Notes: generated by a model not told the origin, from the sequence alone. Shown: positions 51,448 to 61,028, counted from the first letter of the stretch. The stretch is 64,000 bases of DNA from Bacteroidales bacterium UBA2712 (GCA_002354055.1 DEKW01000013.1:167578-231577); one strand, 5' to 3'. Program-made: numbers and translations.

Positions 51448-52005
51448 ATGAAAAAGGTATTTTCTGTATTTGTAGCGCTGGTTTTAGCGCTGAGTATGAA
51501 CGCTGCCGAGCGTGGCAAGTTCATTCACGTGGATGCAAGTGTCAACAAGAACCTCAAGCCGCAGATCGCCTTTGCGCAGGAGCACAAGGACGGTGCGGAC
51601 GTGACGACCCTCATCCTCAAGACGGTCAACACTAACGAGTTCAATGAGTTCACCGACGCATCGCGTATCCTCATCAAGTTCTCCGACGGAAAGAACGTCC
51701 GCCTCAACCGTGTAGCCGGCAGCGAGGTGAAGAAGAACAAAGTGACGGAGAAAGTGGCCCGCGCGACCATCACCAAGTACTGGACGGAGACGATCTATGA
51801 GGTCTCGCCGGAGGTGATCAGCAAACTCGAAGGCGGTTCGACCATCACCAAGATCCGTGTGGTCTTCAAGGAGAACGACGCCAAGGATTATGACATCGCA
51901 GAGGGCTATCTGGAGAAGATGGCGTCCGACCTGCTCAAGTCCTATCAGGAGGCTGCTCTCAAGAGCCGCAAAGCCAACAGCGATCTGAGCGATGAGGATT
52001 TTTGA
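51448..52005 (+). CDS. Exported hypothetical protein
   Basis: 185 residues with a clear signal peptide (MKKVFSVFVALVLALSMNAAE). The mature part is a mixed beta/alpha sequence (IHVDASVNKNLKPQIAFAQ, ASRILIKFSDGKNVRLNRVAG) with a charged helical C-terminus. No family is recognised. It lies between a TraB-like and an amidase gene and overlaps the latter by 14 bases, so all three are probably one transcription unit for envelope proteins. Confidence 0.75.
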   Translation: MKKVFSVFVALVLALSMNAAERGKFIHVDASVNKNLKPQIAFAQEHKDGADVTTLILKTVNTNEFNEFTDASRILIKFSDGKNVRLNRVAGSEVKKNKVTEKVARATITKYWTETIYEVSPEVISKLEGGSTITKIRVVFKENDAKDYDIAEGYLEKMASDLLKSYQEAALKSRKANSDLSDEDF

Positions 52006-54217
52006 TTTATCAAAAATAATTGCTCTTGTCCTTCTCTTTATTGCCCTTCCCGCACAAGCGCAGATAGGCATGCGTGAGTTGGGTGACTCGCTGATGGCCT
52101 ACACAGGCTTCTCACGTATATGGAGTCCTGCCGTGCGGGTCAAACAGCTCCGCGTGAGCGGCGATAAAGTCTCCGTGCGAACCAACCAGACGCTGCATGA
52201 CTTCCGTTGGACGGAAGAGAACCTCGATTCACTCTGCCGCAAGGTCAGTCTATGGACCCTCGGTCATGAGAACGGCAAGGTCACTATCTACGCCGGCTCG
52301 ACAGATGTCCGCACGCTCATCACCGACTGCGCGCGGGGTCTCTCCTCGTCGCCGAACAAGGGCAAGGACCTCACGGAGCGCAACATCGTCCTCTACCCCA
52401 GCCACGGCCTCTATTACAACCGTGACCGGGCGGAGTGGATATGGCAGCGTGCGACACTTTGGACGACCGTAGAGGACCTCTACAGCCAGGAGTACGTGCG
52501 GCATATCACCCGTATGTTAGAGAATGCCGGAGCGACTGTCCTCTCGCCGCGTGCGGGTCTGGACGAGCGCCATCCGGGTCGCTCCGGTATGCCCCGATGG
52601 ACCGAAGGCGCGCGCTACTGGCTGCAGCATCAGAAGACGGACTCTGCCCTCTGGGACCTCTACGACGGCAACGAGTACAAGGACGACATGAAGTCCCGCG
52701 GACTATGGGTCAACTCCCTGGAGACGGACGTGGACCTCTGCGTAGCGCTCCATACCGACGGACTCGACAGCGGCGATGACACCACCATCGTCGGCACCCT
52801 CGTTATCTACACGGCGAAGGACGACGACGGCAACACCGTCCTCCGCAACGGCAAAGATCGCGAGAAAGCGAACCGTAACTTAGGCGACTGGATCCAGACC
52901 CAGATTACCGAGGACCTGCGTACACTGGCGCCCGAATGGACACGCCGCCAACTCAAAGAAGCGAACTACTGCGAGAGCCGTGTGCCCGTCGTGCCAAGTA
53001 TCATCCTCGAACTGCTGAGTCATAAGAACATGGCGGATATGCGTTACGGTCTCGATCCCGCTTTCCGTTTTGCGGCATGCCGTGCGGTCTATAAAGGCAT
53101 CCTCCGCTATCTCAACGGCAAAGAGGCTGTCATACAGCCCCTACCCGTGCATGAGATGGCGATCGACCCGAACGGTACCGTCCGTTGGAAGGCACCTATA
53201 GACCCGCTGGAGCCATCCGCTACGCCGACCTATTATATGGTGTATGTGCGTGCGGACGAGGGCGAATGGGATGTTCAGCAGGTGGAGAAAAAGACTGAAC
53301 TGAAGCTCAACCTCCAGAGTGGCGTACAATACGACTGCTATGTCGTCGCGGGTAATGACGGCGGACTGAGTATGCCCGGACCGATGGTCAGCGCCTACCT
53401 CAATGACCAAATGGTAAATGACCAAACGGTAAATGACCAAATGGTACTTATCGTTGATGCTTTCGATGATGTCTATGGGCCGGATTGGTTTGCAGACAGC
53501 ACTTTTGCGGGCATCGTCCCGGGCACGTATGCCTGCGAGAGCGATTTCTCCTGCGCCTATATAGGCGAGCAGTGGGACTACCGCCGCGCGAGTCTCTGGA
53601 CCAATGATGACAACTGCGGTTGGGGTGCCTGTTATCGCGATCATGCAGGCCAGCTGACCGTCGGAAACACCCGCGACTGGTCCATGCGTCACGGCCATGC
53701 CTTACGCCAAATGAAGATCAGTTATGTCTCCACGACGGCAGGGCTCATGACCGAACCCGACGAGCGCTTTAAGATGGTAGATTATATCTGCGGTCGCCAG
53801 CGCCGGCCCATAGGAGAGACCCAGAAAGAGATGCTCGCTGCCTATCTCGCTAAAGGCGGGCGGCTGCTTCTCTCTACCGACCATTTCAGCGCCATCGATC
53901 CCCAATGGGCGGTTCAGAACCTCCATGCCTCTTTCTATGCCGCACGAGCGACACGCTCCGGCAGGATCGTCGGCAAGAGGCATTACCAACTGCTCTTGAC
54001 CCCGAACGAGGAGCAGCTCTTCACTTGCACTCCCGAGGGATTAAAAATCGCGGAAGGCGCCGTTGTCATGGCTACCTACCGCGATATGCGTTGTCCCGCC
54101 GCTGTGGGATTCAAGGGACCGAAGAACAAGACCCTCGTCTTTGGTTTTCCGCTCGAAGCGGTGACGGATTTCGATAAGATCTATTCTTCTTCTATTCAAT
54201 GGCTGAACGAGCAATAA
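51992..54217 (+). CDS. N-acetylmuramoyl-L-alanine amidase-like protein with FnIII and C-terminal domain
   Basis: 741 residues with signal peptide (ending AQAQ). Residues about 125-370 look like Amidase_3: IVLYPSHGLYYN (first His), VDLCVALHTDG (third ligand) and PSIILELLSHKNMADM (catalytic Glu). A fibronectin-like domain (about 390-465) is followed by a 15 bp repeat coding NDQMV three times (53402-53446), then a C-terminal domain (about 485-741) with IVDAFDDVYGPDWF and AAYLAKGGRLLLSTD. It would cleave peptidoglycan amide bonds. Database entries for relatives are often labelled xanthan lyase, which the motifs do not support. Confidence 0.75.
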   Translation: MRIFDLSKIIALVLLFIALPAQAQIGMRELGDSLMAYTGFSRIWSPAVRVKQLRVSGDKVSVRTNQTLHDFRWTEENLDSLCRKVSLWTLGHENGKVTIYAGSTDVRTLITDCARGLSSSPNKGKDLTERNIVLYPSHGLYYNRDRAEWIWQRATLWTTVEDLYSQEYVRHITRMLENAGATVLSPRAGLDERHPGRSGMPRWTEGARYWLQHQKTDSALWDLYDGNEYKDDMKSRGLWVNSLETDVDLCVALHTDGLDSGDDTTIVGTLVIYTAKDDDGNTVLRNGKDREKANRNLGDWIQTQITEDLRTLAPEWTRRQLKEANYCESRVPVVPSIILELLSHKNMADMRYGLDPAFRFAACRAVYKGILRYLNGKEAVIQPLPVHEMAIDPNGTVRWKAPIDPLEPSATPTYYMVYVRADEGEWDVQQVEKKTELKLNLQSGVQYDCYVVAGNDGGLSMPGPMVSAYLNDQMVNDQTVNDQMVLIVDAFDDVYGPDWFADSTFAGIVPGTYACESDFSCAYIGEQWDYRRASLWTNDDNCGWGACYRDHAGQLTVGNTRDWSMRHGHALRQMKISYVSTTAGLMTEPDERFKMVDYICGRQRRPIGETQKEMLAAYLAKGGRLLLSTDHFSAIDPQWAVQNLHASFYAARATRSGRIVGKRHYQLLLTPNEEQLFTCTPEGLKIAEGAVVMATYRDMRCPAAVGFKGPKNKTLVFGFPLEAVTDFDKIYSSSIQWLNEQ
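53402..53446. repeat. In-frame 15 bp array in the amidase gene
   Basis: AATGACCAAATGGTA three times (one C variant in the second). It is at the FnIII/C-terminal domain junction and uses the same words as the intergenic arrays at 10982 and 57827. Confidence 0.85.
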
Positions 54218-54220
54218 GCA

Positions 54221-55927
54221 CTATTTATCGTGCTTATGCTCGTACACAGCCTCTTCTACGTTGATGATATAATCGCCCATCTTCTCGAGCTCGAGAATGA
54301 TATCCATGTAGTTCACGCCGGTGGAGTAGTCGTACTCCTTCTCGGTGATATGCTGCATGTTCTGCGCCTTCAGTTCGTCGCGGAAGTTATTGATCTCGTT
54401 CTCCATGTTGGTCATCTCCAGGAACTCGTCCTCCGTGATACTCACATGCTCGAGTGCCTGTACCATCTTCGCTTCTGCGCCGTTGAGCAGGTACATCATC
54501 ATCTCTACGTTCTTGTCCTGGTACTCCGTGTAACGGATATGTGAGTCGTGCTTGTGGCGGATATAACGAGAGAGGTTGTAGTTCGCGTCACCCACGGACT
54601 CCAACTCACTCACGATACGCAGCATCTTGTGTACCTCATGTTTGGATTGGTCGGAGAGCCTACCGTCCGCTACCTGGTTCAGGTAGTTCGCTATCTCGTA
54701 TTCCATTCGGTCGCATATACCCTCGTATTTCTCCACGCGGGAGAAGATCTTCGTGAACTGCGTATCGTCCTCCTCGTGGTACAGGTCGTGGATCATGCCG
54801 AGCATACGCTGGGTACGGATGGCGAAGACATGCACCTCTTTCCATGCCTGCAGGATCGAGAGCTCGGAGGTGGACATCAAGCCGCCGGAGATGAACCGCA
54901 GCTGGCTGTCCGTATCTTTCTGCTCCGGCTTCGACGGGATGATTGCCGTCACTACTTTCTCCAATACCGGGATGAACCAGATCAGTATACAGGTGTTCGT
55001 CACGTTAAACGCCGTGTGGAAAGTCGCCAGGACGGCATTCAGCTTGTCCGGAGACACGTCACTCGGCAGACCCGGCGTGAAATCGACGCCCCATAACTCA
55101 CATACACCGCCTACGAACCAACGGAACACAACCAGCACCCATACCACGCCGAAGAGGTTGAAAACCAAGTGCGCCAGAGCCGCTCTACGGGCCTGTACGG
55201 ACGCTGACAAGGCTACGATATTCGACGTGATGGTCGTACCGATATTCTCACCCAAGACCAGCGATATACCCATATCAATCGGCAGCACGTGCGTCGAGCA
55301 AAGGGTCATCGTGATCGCCATGATCGCCGCCGACGACTGCACTGCAAACGTCAATATACCGCCTACTAACAGGTACAGGAAATAGCTCCCGTAGCCCCAA
55401 GAGGACGTCGCGATAAAGAAGTTACGCACCGGATTCATCTGGTCCAGATGCATCTCCGTAGCGTTGATCTTCAGGGTCGTCAGACCGAGCAGCATCAGCG
55501 ACAGACCGATCAGAAAATCGCCGAGGTTGGCATTCCGCTTCGTGTAGATCAGCGCCACTGCCAGCACGATCGTCGCATACACTACTAACCGCAGGTCAAA
55601 CGAACCGCCGCCCAGCACCATGATCCATGCCGTGAACGTCGTTCCGATGTTCGCACCCATGATCACGGAGATAGCCTGCGCCAGCGAGAGGATGCCCGCC
55701 GAGACGAAGCTCACCGTCATCACCGTCGTCGCCGTCGAGGACTGAACGGCTGCCGTGATGAACGCACCCGTCAACACACCTGTCACGCGGTTGGTAGTCA
55801 TCGTTCCGAGCACGTTGCTCAACTTGCTACCCGCCATCTTCTGCAGGCCTTCACTCATCACCTTCATTCCGTACATCAGCATTGCCACGGAACCGATGAG
55901 CGTGATAATCTGTAGTAAAAGTGTCAT
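54221..55927 (-). CDS. Na+/phosphate cotransporter with C-terminal PhoU-like domain
   Basis: 568 residues. Two Na_Pi_cotrans repeats with the paired signatures TAAVQSSTATTVMTVSFV (about residue 58) and VQSSAAIMAITMTLCS (about 196), and GANIGTT / GENIGTT; about nine membrane helices to residue 310. The C-terminal part (about 350-560) is a PhoU-like helical domain. It imports phosphate by Na+ symport. It converges on the amidase gene with only 3 bases between stops, and sits beside a polyphosphate polymerase operon. Confidence 0.9.
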   Translation of the reverse strand: MTLLLQIITLIGSVAMLMYGMKVMSEGLQKMAGSKLSNVLGTMTTNRVTGVLTGAFITAAVQSSTATTVMTVSFVSAGILSLAQAISVIMGANIGTTFTAWIMVLGGGSFDLRLVVYATIVLAVALIYTKRNANLGDFLIGLSLMLLGLTTLKINATEMHLDQMNPVRNFFIATSSWGYGSYFLYLLVGGILTFAVQSSAAIMAITMTLCSTHVLPIDMGISLVLGENIGTTITSNIVALSASVQARRAALAHLVFNLFGVVWVLVVFRWFVGGVCELWGVDFTPGLPSDVSPDKLNAVLATFHTAFNVTNTCILIWFIPVLEKVVTAIIPSKPEQKDTDSQLRFISGGLMSTSELSILQAWKEVHVFAIRTQRMLGMIHDLYHEEDDTQFTKIFSRVEKYEGICDRMEYEIANYLNQVADGRLSDQSKHEVHKMLRIVSELESVGDANYNLSRYIRHKHDSHIRYTEYQDKNVEMMMYLLNGAEAKMVQALEHVSITEDEFLEMTNMENEINNFRDELKAQNMQHITEKEYDYSTGVNYMDIILELEKMGDYIINVEEAVYEHKHDK

Positions 55928-55954
55928 CGTTTAAGAAAAACTCGAATTTGGGTG

Positions 55955-55986
55955 CAAATTTACTGCTTTTTTTTGATATACGCAAA
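55955..55986 (-). promoter_or_regulatory. Promoter of the Na/Pi cotransporter gene
   Basis: -33 TTTG (55983-55986), spacer with ATATC and A8 then GCAG, -7 TAAATTTG (55955-55962). AATTTG-GGTG-CAAATT (55945-55960) places the -7 box in an inverted repeat. The promoter touches the stop codon of the AraC gene. Confidence 0.75.
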
Positions 55987-56859
55987 TTATTTGCAATTTT
56001 TTTCGCGGAACTGGCGTGGAGAGAGACCCGTAGCGCGTTTGAAGAAACGGCAGAAAGAGGAGGAATCGGCATAACCAAGGTGGTCACCTATTTGCAGTAC
56101 GGACAAATCCGGACGGGAAGAAAGCAGATTCCTCGCCTGCGTGGCCAAATACTGCTCGATGTAATCGCTGGCGGAAATACCCACCACCTCCTTGATAACT
56201 ACCGAGAAATGGCGCGTCGTGAGATGTGCTTTTTCTGCATAGAATGCCACCTCATGCTGCTGGCAGTAGTTCATGGCTAAGAGGTTGCAGAACTCATTGA
56301 AGACAGTATTTCCGCGGTTGTGTATTCTGACATCATCGTCCATATCGCGCCGGCAGGCGTCTAACATCTCCGCCATGATATCGGTCTGAGACAATAGCAT
56401 CTCGTGGCGATGTGGGTAACGGGAAACAGGCGTGTCGCTGATGATTTCCAATAGTTCCACCGCTTTCATGTATTGCGCCATTTCGTCATCGGTCAACATA
56501 CATGCCGGTGACGCATGAAACTTATTGCGGTCGTGTGTCATCCGTCTTCGGCTCATCTCTTGTTCAAAAGCAATAGAGTGCATAATAATCGTAATGGAGT
56601 AATCGGGACTGCATTCGATAGGGGGTATGATGTGATTCGGCAGGATCATCGCCACCTCGTTAGGTCGGAAGACCACTTCACGCATATCATACAAAGCCCG
56701 TGAGGAACCGGAATGACAAATGAATAACATCAAATACGGAGATATAATATCCCTGTCCCGCGCAGGAAATCCATGCACATTGCGAATCACCGCCACCTCT
56801 TTTTTCTCTATTGTGCGGTAAGCCTCCTCAAAAATACGTTTGGTATCAGAATTGTTCAT
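55987..56859 (-). CDS. AraC-family transcriptional regulator
   Basis: About 290 residues. An N-terminal effector domain (YLMLFICHSGSSRALYDMREVVFRPNEVAMILP, cupin-like) and a C-terminal double HTH (about 195-290; LTTRHFSVVIKEVVGISASDYIEQYL, LQIGDHLGYADSSSFCRFFKRATGLSPRQFRE). An in-frame ATG at 56883 would leave a leader of only about 8 bases; the Met at 56859 is chosen but either is possible. It lies upstream of and in line with the phosphate transporter gene and divergent from the polyphosphate operon, so it may control either. Confidence 0.9.
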   Translation of the reverse strand: MNNSDTKRIFEEAYRTIEKKEVAVIRNVHGFPARDRDIISPYLMLFICHSGSSRALYDMREVVFRPNEVAMILPNHIIPPIECSPDYSITIIMHSIAFEQEMSRRRMTHDRNKFHASPACMLTDDEMAQYMKAVELLEIISDTPVSRYPHRHEMLLSQTDIMAEMLDACRRDMDDDVRIHNRGNTVFNEFCNLLAMNYCQQHEVAFYAEKAHLTTRHFSVVIKEVVGISASDYIEQYLATQARNLLSSRPDLSVLQIGDHLGYADSSSFCRFFKRATGLSPRQFREKNCK

Positions 56860-56899
56860 TTTTGCATTTTTATATTTACTCATTTAGTAATTTCGGGCA

Positions 56900-56930
56900 C
56901 AAAATTACTGCTTTTTTTTGATATTTACAA
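56900..56930 (-). promoter_or_regulatory. araC-type gene promoter
   Basis: -33 TTG (56928-56930), spacer with AAATATC and A8 then GCAG, -7 TAATTTTG (56900-56907). AGTAATTT (56886-56893) faces AAATTACT (56902-56909). Confidence 0.7.
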
Positions 56931-57005
56931 GCTTTTTTTACGAAAATCATACTTTTGGTATATATTTTCCCATAAACAGGTAACGCGCATGTGCGAAAAA
57001 AGTTG

Positions 57006-57013
57006 TAATTTTG
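57006..57013 (+). promoter_or_regulatory. -7 box of the polyphosphate polymerase gene
   Basis: TAATTTTG preceded by GCGAAAAAAGTTG. The -33 position carries no TTG. The ATG begins 12 bases after the box, so the transcript would be nearly leaderless. Confidence 0.6.
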
Positions 57014-57025
57014 CAGCGATTTTTT

Positions 57026-57826
57026 ATGCAAACTCCTATTGATGATATTATCCGCTCCTTTGAGCCGATTACTCTGGCGCAAATGGAGAGCGTAAAGCTC
57101 ATGAACCGCATCGACACGAAATACGCCGTGCCGATGGCGGTTCTGCCTGCTATCTTAGAGGCGGCACAAGCGGATTATTTTGCGCAGGAGATTGACGGCA
57201 AGCGGATCGCTACCTACGACACCATGTACTACGACACCGAATCGCTCGACATGTACATCCGCCACCACGACCGCCAACTCGTGCGTCAGAAGATTCGTGT
57301 TCGCCAATATGTGGACAGCCATCTGACCTTCCTCGAGATCAAGCGCAAGAACAATAAAGGACGTACCAAAAAGAAACGTATCGTTGTGCCGGGATTTGAT
57401 ATCACAGCCGACACACCATCCGTGCTCAAACATAAGAAAGGCGAAGATGAGGCAGTAACGGTGGAGAGTTTTATTGATACCAAGAGCCGCTATCAATGGA
57501 GCGATATCACGCCACATCTCTGGACGAAGTTCCACCGTATCACGCTGGTCAACAAAGCCAAGACCGAACGGCTCACTATTGATATGGATTTGGTGTGGGA
57601 GAATGTGGTCAGCGGCCAAGCGAAGACCTATCCCGAACTTGTCATCATCGAACTTAAACGCGACGGGAACGTGCCCTCGCATATGACGGATATCATGCTG
57701 GCGCACCGTATCCACCCGTTCAAAATCAGCAAGTACTGCATCGGAACAGCCCTCACCACCCCGGGCATAAAAACAAACCGGTTCAAGAAAAAGATCCGCT
57801 TAATAGAAAAATTACTAAATGACTAA
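57026..57826 (+). CDS. VTC-domain polyphosphate polymerase
   Basis: 266 residues, one VTC domain. Basic and acidic tunnel residues of the family are visible: KLMNRIDTKY (about residue 25), LVRQKIRVRQYV (Arg pair, about 93), TFLEIKRKN, FIDTKSRYQW, FHRITLVN, ELVIIELKRDG (Glu, about 211) and HPFKISKYCIG. Such domains make polyphosphate from ATP. An upstream in-frame TTG was rejected because it lies inside the -7 box. The gene heads a plus-strand operon with DUF4956, DUF2490 and a beta-helical lipoprotein. Confidence 0.9.
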   Translation: MQTPIDDIIRSFEPITLAQMESVKLMNRIDTKYAVPMAVLPAILEAAQADYFAQEIDGKRIATYDTMYYDTESLDMYIRHHDRQLVRQKIRVRQYVDSHLTFLEIKRKNNKGRTKKKRIVVPGFDITADTPSVLKHKKGEDEAVTVESFIDTKSRYQWSDITPHLWTKFHRITLVNKAKTERLTIDMDLVWENVVSGQAKTYPELVIIELKRDGNVPSHMTDIMLAHRIHPFKISKYCIGTALTTPGIKTNRFKKKIRLIEKLLND

Positions 57827-57872
57827 ATGGCCCAATAAATGGTACATGGTAAATGTTTAAATCGTAAATAAT
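57827..57872. repeat. Array VTC-DUF4956 (AAATGG-type words)
   Basis: It repeats about 24 bases of the array at 10982-11033 (AATAAATGGTAC then TGGTAAATG). Confidence 0.65.
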
Positions 57873-58631
57873 ATGTTATTTCAAGTAGATTTAGCCAACC
57901 CCACGTTGGAGTTTTTGGAGAATGATCCAAGTATCGCTGCCCGTTTTGGCGCAGAAGACAGTATCTCGTATGTGATGCACTCGTTCGCCGACTGGCTCGG
58001 CGTGAGCGAGAACCTCATCACCATGCCGCTGATGTTCCTCTTTAACCTGCTGGTTTCGTGGATCCTCATCTACGGCATCTACTACCGCTACAGCCGTCGC
58101 CGCGATTACTATGTGCAGTTTATGCTCTTCTCCTCCGGCATGTTCCTGCTCCTTTGGCTCATGCAGATCCTTGACATCCAGACGGGCTTCGTGCTTGGTC
58201 TGTTCGCTATCTTCGGCATGATCCGGTACCGCACGGAGACAGTGCCTATCCGCGAGATGAACTATATGTTCCTCATCATCGCCCTCTCCGTCATCAACTC
58301 CCTGAGCCTCAAAGCCGACGGTCTGGCATGGTATTTGTTGCTTTTGGCTAACCTCATGATGCTGGCTCTCGCATGGTTCTTTGAGTTATGGAACGGCCGC
58401 AAGAGACTCTCCACCAAGATCATTCTCTACGAGAAAATCGAGAATATCAAGCCCGAGAACCGCGCAGCCCTCATCGCCGACCTGCACGAGCGCACGGGGC
58501 TCGAAGTGGTGGATATCGAGATCGGACATATTGATTTCCTCCGAGACGTGGCGTATATCAAGATGACCTACCCGCTCGAGCACGGCAAAACCGTCAACAG
58601 TATTGACCAAATAACAAAGTTCAAACAATGA
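57873..58631 (+). CDS. DUF4956 membrane protein
   Basis: 252 residues: four to five membrane helices between residues 45 and 165 (MPLMFLFNLLVSWILIYGIYY; GMFLLLWLMQIL), the conserved VLGLFAIFGMIRYRTETVPIREMNYMF segment, and a soluble C-terminal domain (about 175-252). DUF4956 genes are commonly next to VTC polymerases; a role in handling the polymer at the membrane is inference from that association. Confidence 0.85.
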   Translation: MLFQVDLANPTLEFLENDPSIAARFGAEDSISYVMHSFADWLGVSENLITMPLMFLFNLLVSWILIYGIYYRYSRRRDYYVQFMLFSSGMFLLLWLMQILDIQTGFVLGLFAIFGMIRYRTETVPIREMNYMFLIIALSVINSLSLKADGLAWYLLLLANLMMLALAWFFELWNGRKRLSTKIILYEKIENIKPENRAALIADLHERTGLEVVDIEIGHIDFLRDVAYIKMTYPLEHGKTVNSIDQITKFKQ

Positions 58632-58641
58632 AATTTGAAAT

Positions 58642-59481
58642 ATGAAACGATTCATTAGTATATCAGTCTGTATTCTGTACTCTGTACTCTGTATTCCCCT
58701 TTTCGCCCAGAGTTATGCCACCTTGCAGGACTCCGTTTATGGCGCAGCGCAAGTACGTGCAGGGGCAGACTTTGACCTGCACTTCAATCGCGTAACACTC
58801 AATTTCGGGGAGGAACTGCGATTCAACTTGGCGCCGTCACAGGAGTTTCAAATGGCGAATACAACCGTCGGGCTGAACGTGAGCATCGTCAAAGGGTATT
58901 TCAGCGCCCAGGCTGCTTACACGCTGCGCGCACGCATCAATAAACTGGGTGCAACCAACGATGCGACCCTCACCACCAGCACCGACGCCAACAAAGTGCT
59001 GCGACATCGAGTCTCGTTTGGGTTGACCGAACAAGTCAAAGTAGGCGACCGCAAGCAGTGGGTGTTCTCGCTCAAAGAGCGTGCGGTCCTGACCTCACGC
59101 ACCGACAGCCCGAACGCCTACGAGGTACCGGCTAACGCTTGGGAAATGCGTTACCGTGCGCAAGTGCAATACAAAGCCGTTTCCAAGCCGCTTACGCCCT
59201 ATATTTGGACGGAATTGACTCATACCTGCAACGCCACACAGTACCAAAAATACTACCATAACGGGCGTAACTTTATTTCAGCCGTCAAGGCTTGCCTTGG
59301 GCTCAAATGGAAACTCAACGAGCAGGACGCACTCAATTTCTACCTCCGTTACGATTGGCTGCAGGACTATGACATCGATGCCAACAAAGACGGTACAACC
59401 GTCAAGGCTGCGTACCATATCCAAAAACACCAGGCGATGCTCGGTGTTACCTATAACTTCGATTGGAAAAAAAATAACTAA
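58642..59481 (+). CDS. DUF2490-like outer-membrane beta-barrel protein
   Basis: 279 residues with signal peptide ending LFAQ. The mature part alternates strands typical of a small barrel (VTLNFGEELRFNL, RYRAQVQYKAVSKPLTPYIW, LNFYLRYDWLQDYD) and ends VTYNFDWKKNN. The h-region CILYSVLCIP of the signal is encoded by four TCTGTAT-type heptamers (58667-58694) and is identical to that of the protein at 61064. Confidence 0.75.
   Translation: MKRFISISVCILYSVLCIPLFAQSYATLQDSVYGAAQVRAGADFDLHFNRVTLNFGEELRFNLAPSQEFQMANTTVGLNVSIVKGYFSAQAAYTLRARINKLGATNDATLTTSTDANKVLRHRVSFGLTEQVKVGDRKQWVFSLKERAVLTSRTDSPNAYEVPANAWEMRYRAQVQYKAVSKPLTPYIWTELTHTCNATQYQKYYHNGRNFISAVKACLGLKWKLNEQDALNFYLRYDWLQDYDIDANKDGTTVKAAYHIQKHQAMLGVTYNFDWKKNN
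58667..58694. repeat. Heptamer array encoding a signal-peptide core
   Basis: TCTGTAT, TCTGTAC, TCTGTAC, TCTGTAT. Confidence 0.8.
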
Positions 59482-59489
59482 TTGATAAA

Positions 59490-61028
59490 ATGAGAAAATA
59501 TTATCTGCTTTGTATTCTGTTGTTGTCGTTTGTCAGTTGTGACAATAGTAGTACCGGCAACGGAGTCTCCAACACCACCAATAGCGGCGATGACACATCG
59601 GATTTCGTGGACAATGAGACTTGGTCATCCACTATCAACATCGTCTGGAACGGCACGGACGTGACCGTCACCGGCTCCGCGGACGGGGTCAGTGTAACCA
59701 ATGCCAACGGCTATGTGACAGTTACTTCTACCGCTAAGAACATCGAGTATGCCGTCAGCGGTAACGGCAAAGGACAACTCAGTATCTACAGCGATTATAA
59801 ATACAAGTTATCGCTTGAAGGGCTGACGCTTGCTTGCTCCGACGGTCCGGCGATTAACAATCAGTGCCACAAGACCTGTTACGCTGTTTTGGGAGGCACC
59901 AACACCCTCAGCGACGGTTCTTCTTACGCTTCTTCTTCCGAAGACCGCAAAGCTGCCTTCTTCAGCGAAGGACAGATATGTTTCTCCGGTTCGGGAAGCC
60001 TGAACGTCACCGGTAACTACAAGCACGCGCTGGCTTCCGATGATTACATCCGTCTTTGTTCCGGAACAGGAACCATCGACCTCACCGCTAAAGTGAGTGA
60101 TGGTCTGCATACCAACGACGGTGTCATCATCAACGACGGCACGCTCACCATCAACGCCGTTGGCGAAGGCATCCAATGCGACACCTCCAGCGTGGTCATC
60201 TCCGGCGGTACAATTGACATCACCAGCACCACCGACAAAGGTATCCTCGCGTACGCCAATATCGATATCTCCGGCGGTACGACGACCATCACAAGCAAAT
60301 ATAAATGTATCAAGACCGAGAGCAATCTGGTTATTTCCGGCGGAACCATCACTGCGATAGCAACAGGTTCCTCCTCTTCCTCCGGCACGCCGGAAGGTAT
60401 TGAAGCCAAAGGTACCATTACTATCTCCGGTGGTACTGTCTATGCGCAAGCCAATGATGATGCCATCAATGCCGGCGGCGACCTGACCATCAGCGGCGGT
60501 TATGTCATGGCATACTCAACGGGTAATGACGGCTTGGACGCCAACGGCAACTGCTACATCAAAGGCGGTGTGGTCTATGCCATTGGTGCTAACTCGCCCG
60601 AAATGGCCATCGACGCCAATAGCGAGGAGCAGAAGCAACTCTATGTGGAAGGCGGCACGTTAGTAGCTATCGGCGGTCTGGAGAGCGGCGCCAGTCTCAC
60701 GCAGACATGCTATTCCGCTTCGTCTCTGAGCAAAGGTACATGGTACGCACTCTATAGCGGTAGCGATGCAGCATTGGTCTTCAAGACCCCAAGCAGCTTC
60801 ACGGCTTCCACCTTCGTCGTTTCCACCAGCGGCATAACGACTCTCCAATCCGCTGTCACCACTTCCGGCGGATCGTCTATTCTCAACGGCTATGTCCTGA
60901 CCGGCGCAACCCTCAGTGGCGGCTCATCTGTCACGCTCTCTACCTACTCCGGCGGTAACGCAGGAGGTGGTCCCGGTGGAGGAGGCCCCGGAGGCGGTGG
61001 TCACGGTGGCGGACCCGGTGGATGGTAA
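59490..61028 (+). CDS. Cthe_2159-type beta-helical carbohydrate-binding lipoprotein
   Basis: 512 residues. Lipoprotein-like signal (LSFVSCDNS, Cys near 17). Residues about 45-420 form a right-handed beta-helix with repeated ISGGT turns (VVISGGTIDITST, IDISGGTTTITSK, ITISGGTVYAQAN), as in the carbohydrate-binding Cthe_2159 family, which is often linked to VTC and CotH genes. The last 25 residues are nearly all Gly with a few Pro and end in Trp (GGGPGGGGHGGGPGGW), perhaps a surface-exposed flexible tail. It may bind polysaccharide or a polymer at the surface. Confidence 0.82.
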   Translation: MRKYYLLCILLLSFVSCDNSSTGNGVSNTTNSGDDTSDFVDNETWSSTINIVWNGTDVTVTGSADGVSVTNANGYVTVTSTAKNIEYAVSGNGKGQLSIYSDYKYKLSLEGLTLACSDGPAINNQCHKTCYAVLGGTNTLSDGSSYASSSEDRKAAFFSEGQICFSGSGSLNVTGNYKHALASDDYIRLCSGTGTIDLTAKVSDGLHTNDGVIINDGTLTINAVGEGIQCDTSSVVISGGTIDITSTTDKGILAYANIDISGGTTTITSKYKCIKTESNLVISGGTITAIATGSSSSSGTPEGIEAKGTITISGGTVYAQANDDAINAGGDLTISGGYVMAYSTGNDGLDANGNCYIKGGVVYAIGANSPEMAIDANSEEQKQLYVEGGTLVAIGGLESGASLTQTCYSASSLSKGTWYALYSGSDAALVFKTPSSFTASTFVVSTSGITTLQSAVTTSGGSSILNGYVLTGATLSGGSSVTLSTYSGGNAGGGPGGGGPGGGGHGGGPGGW

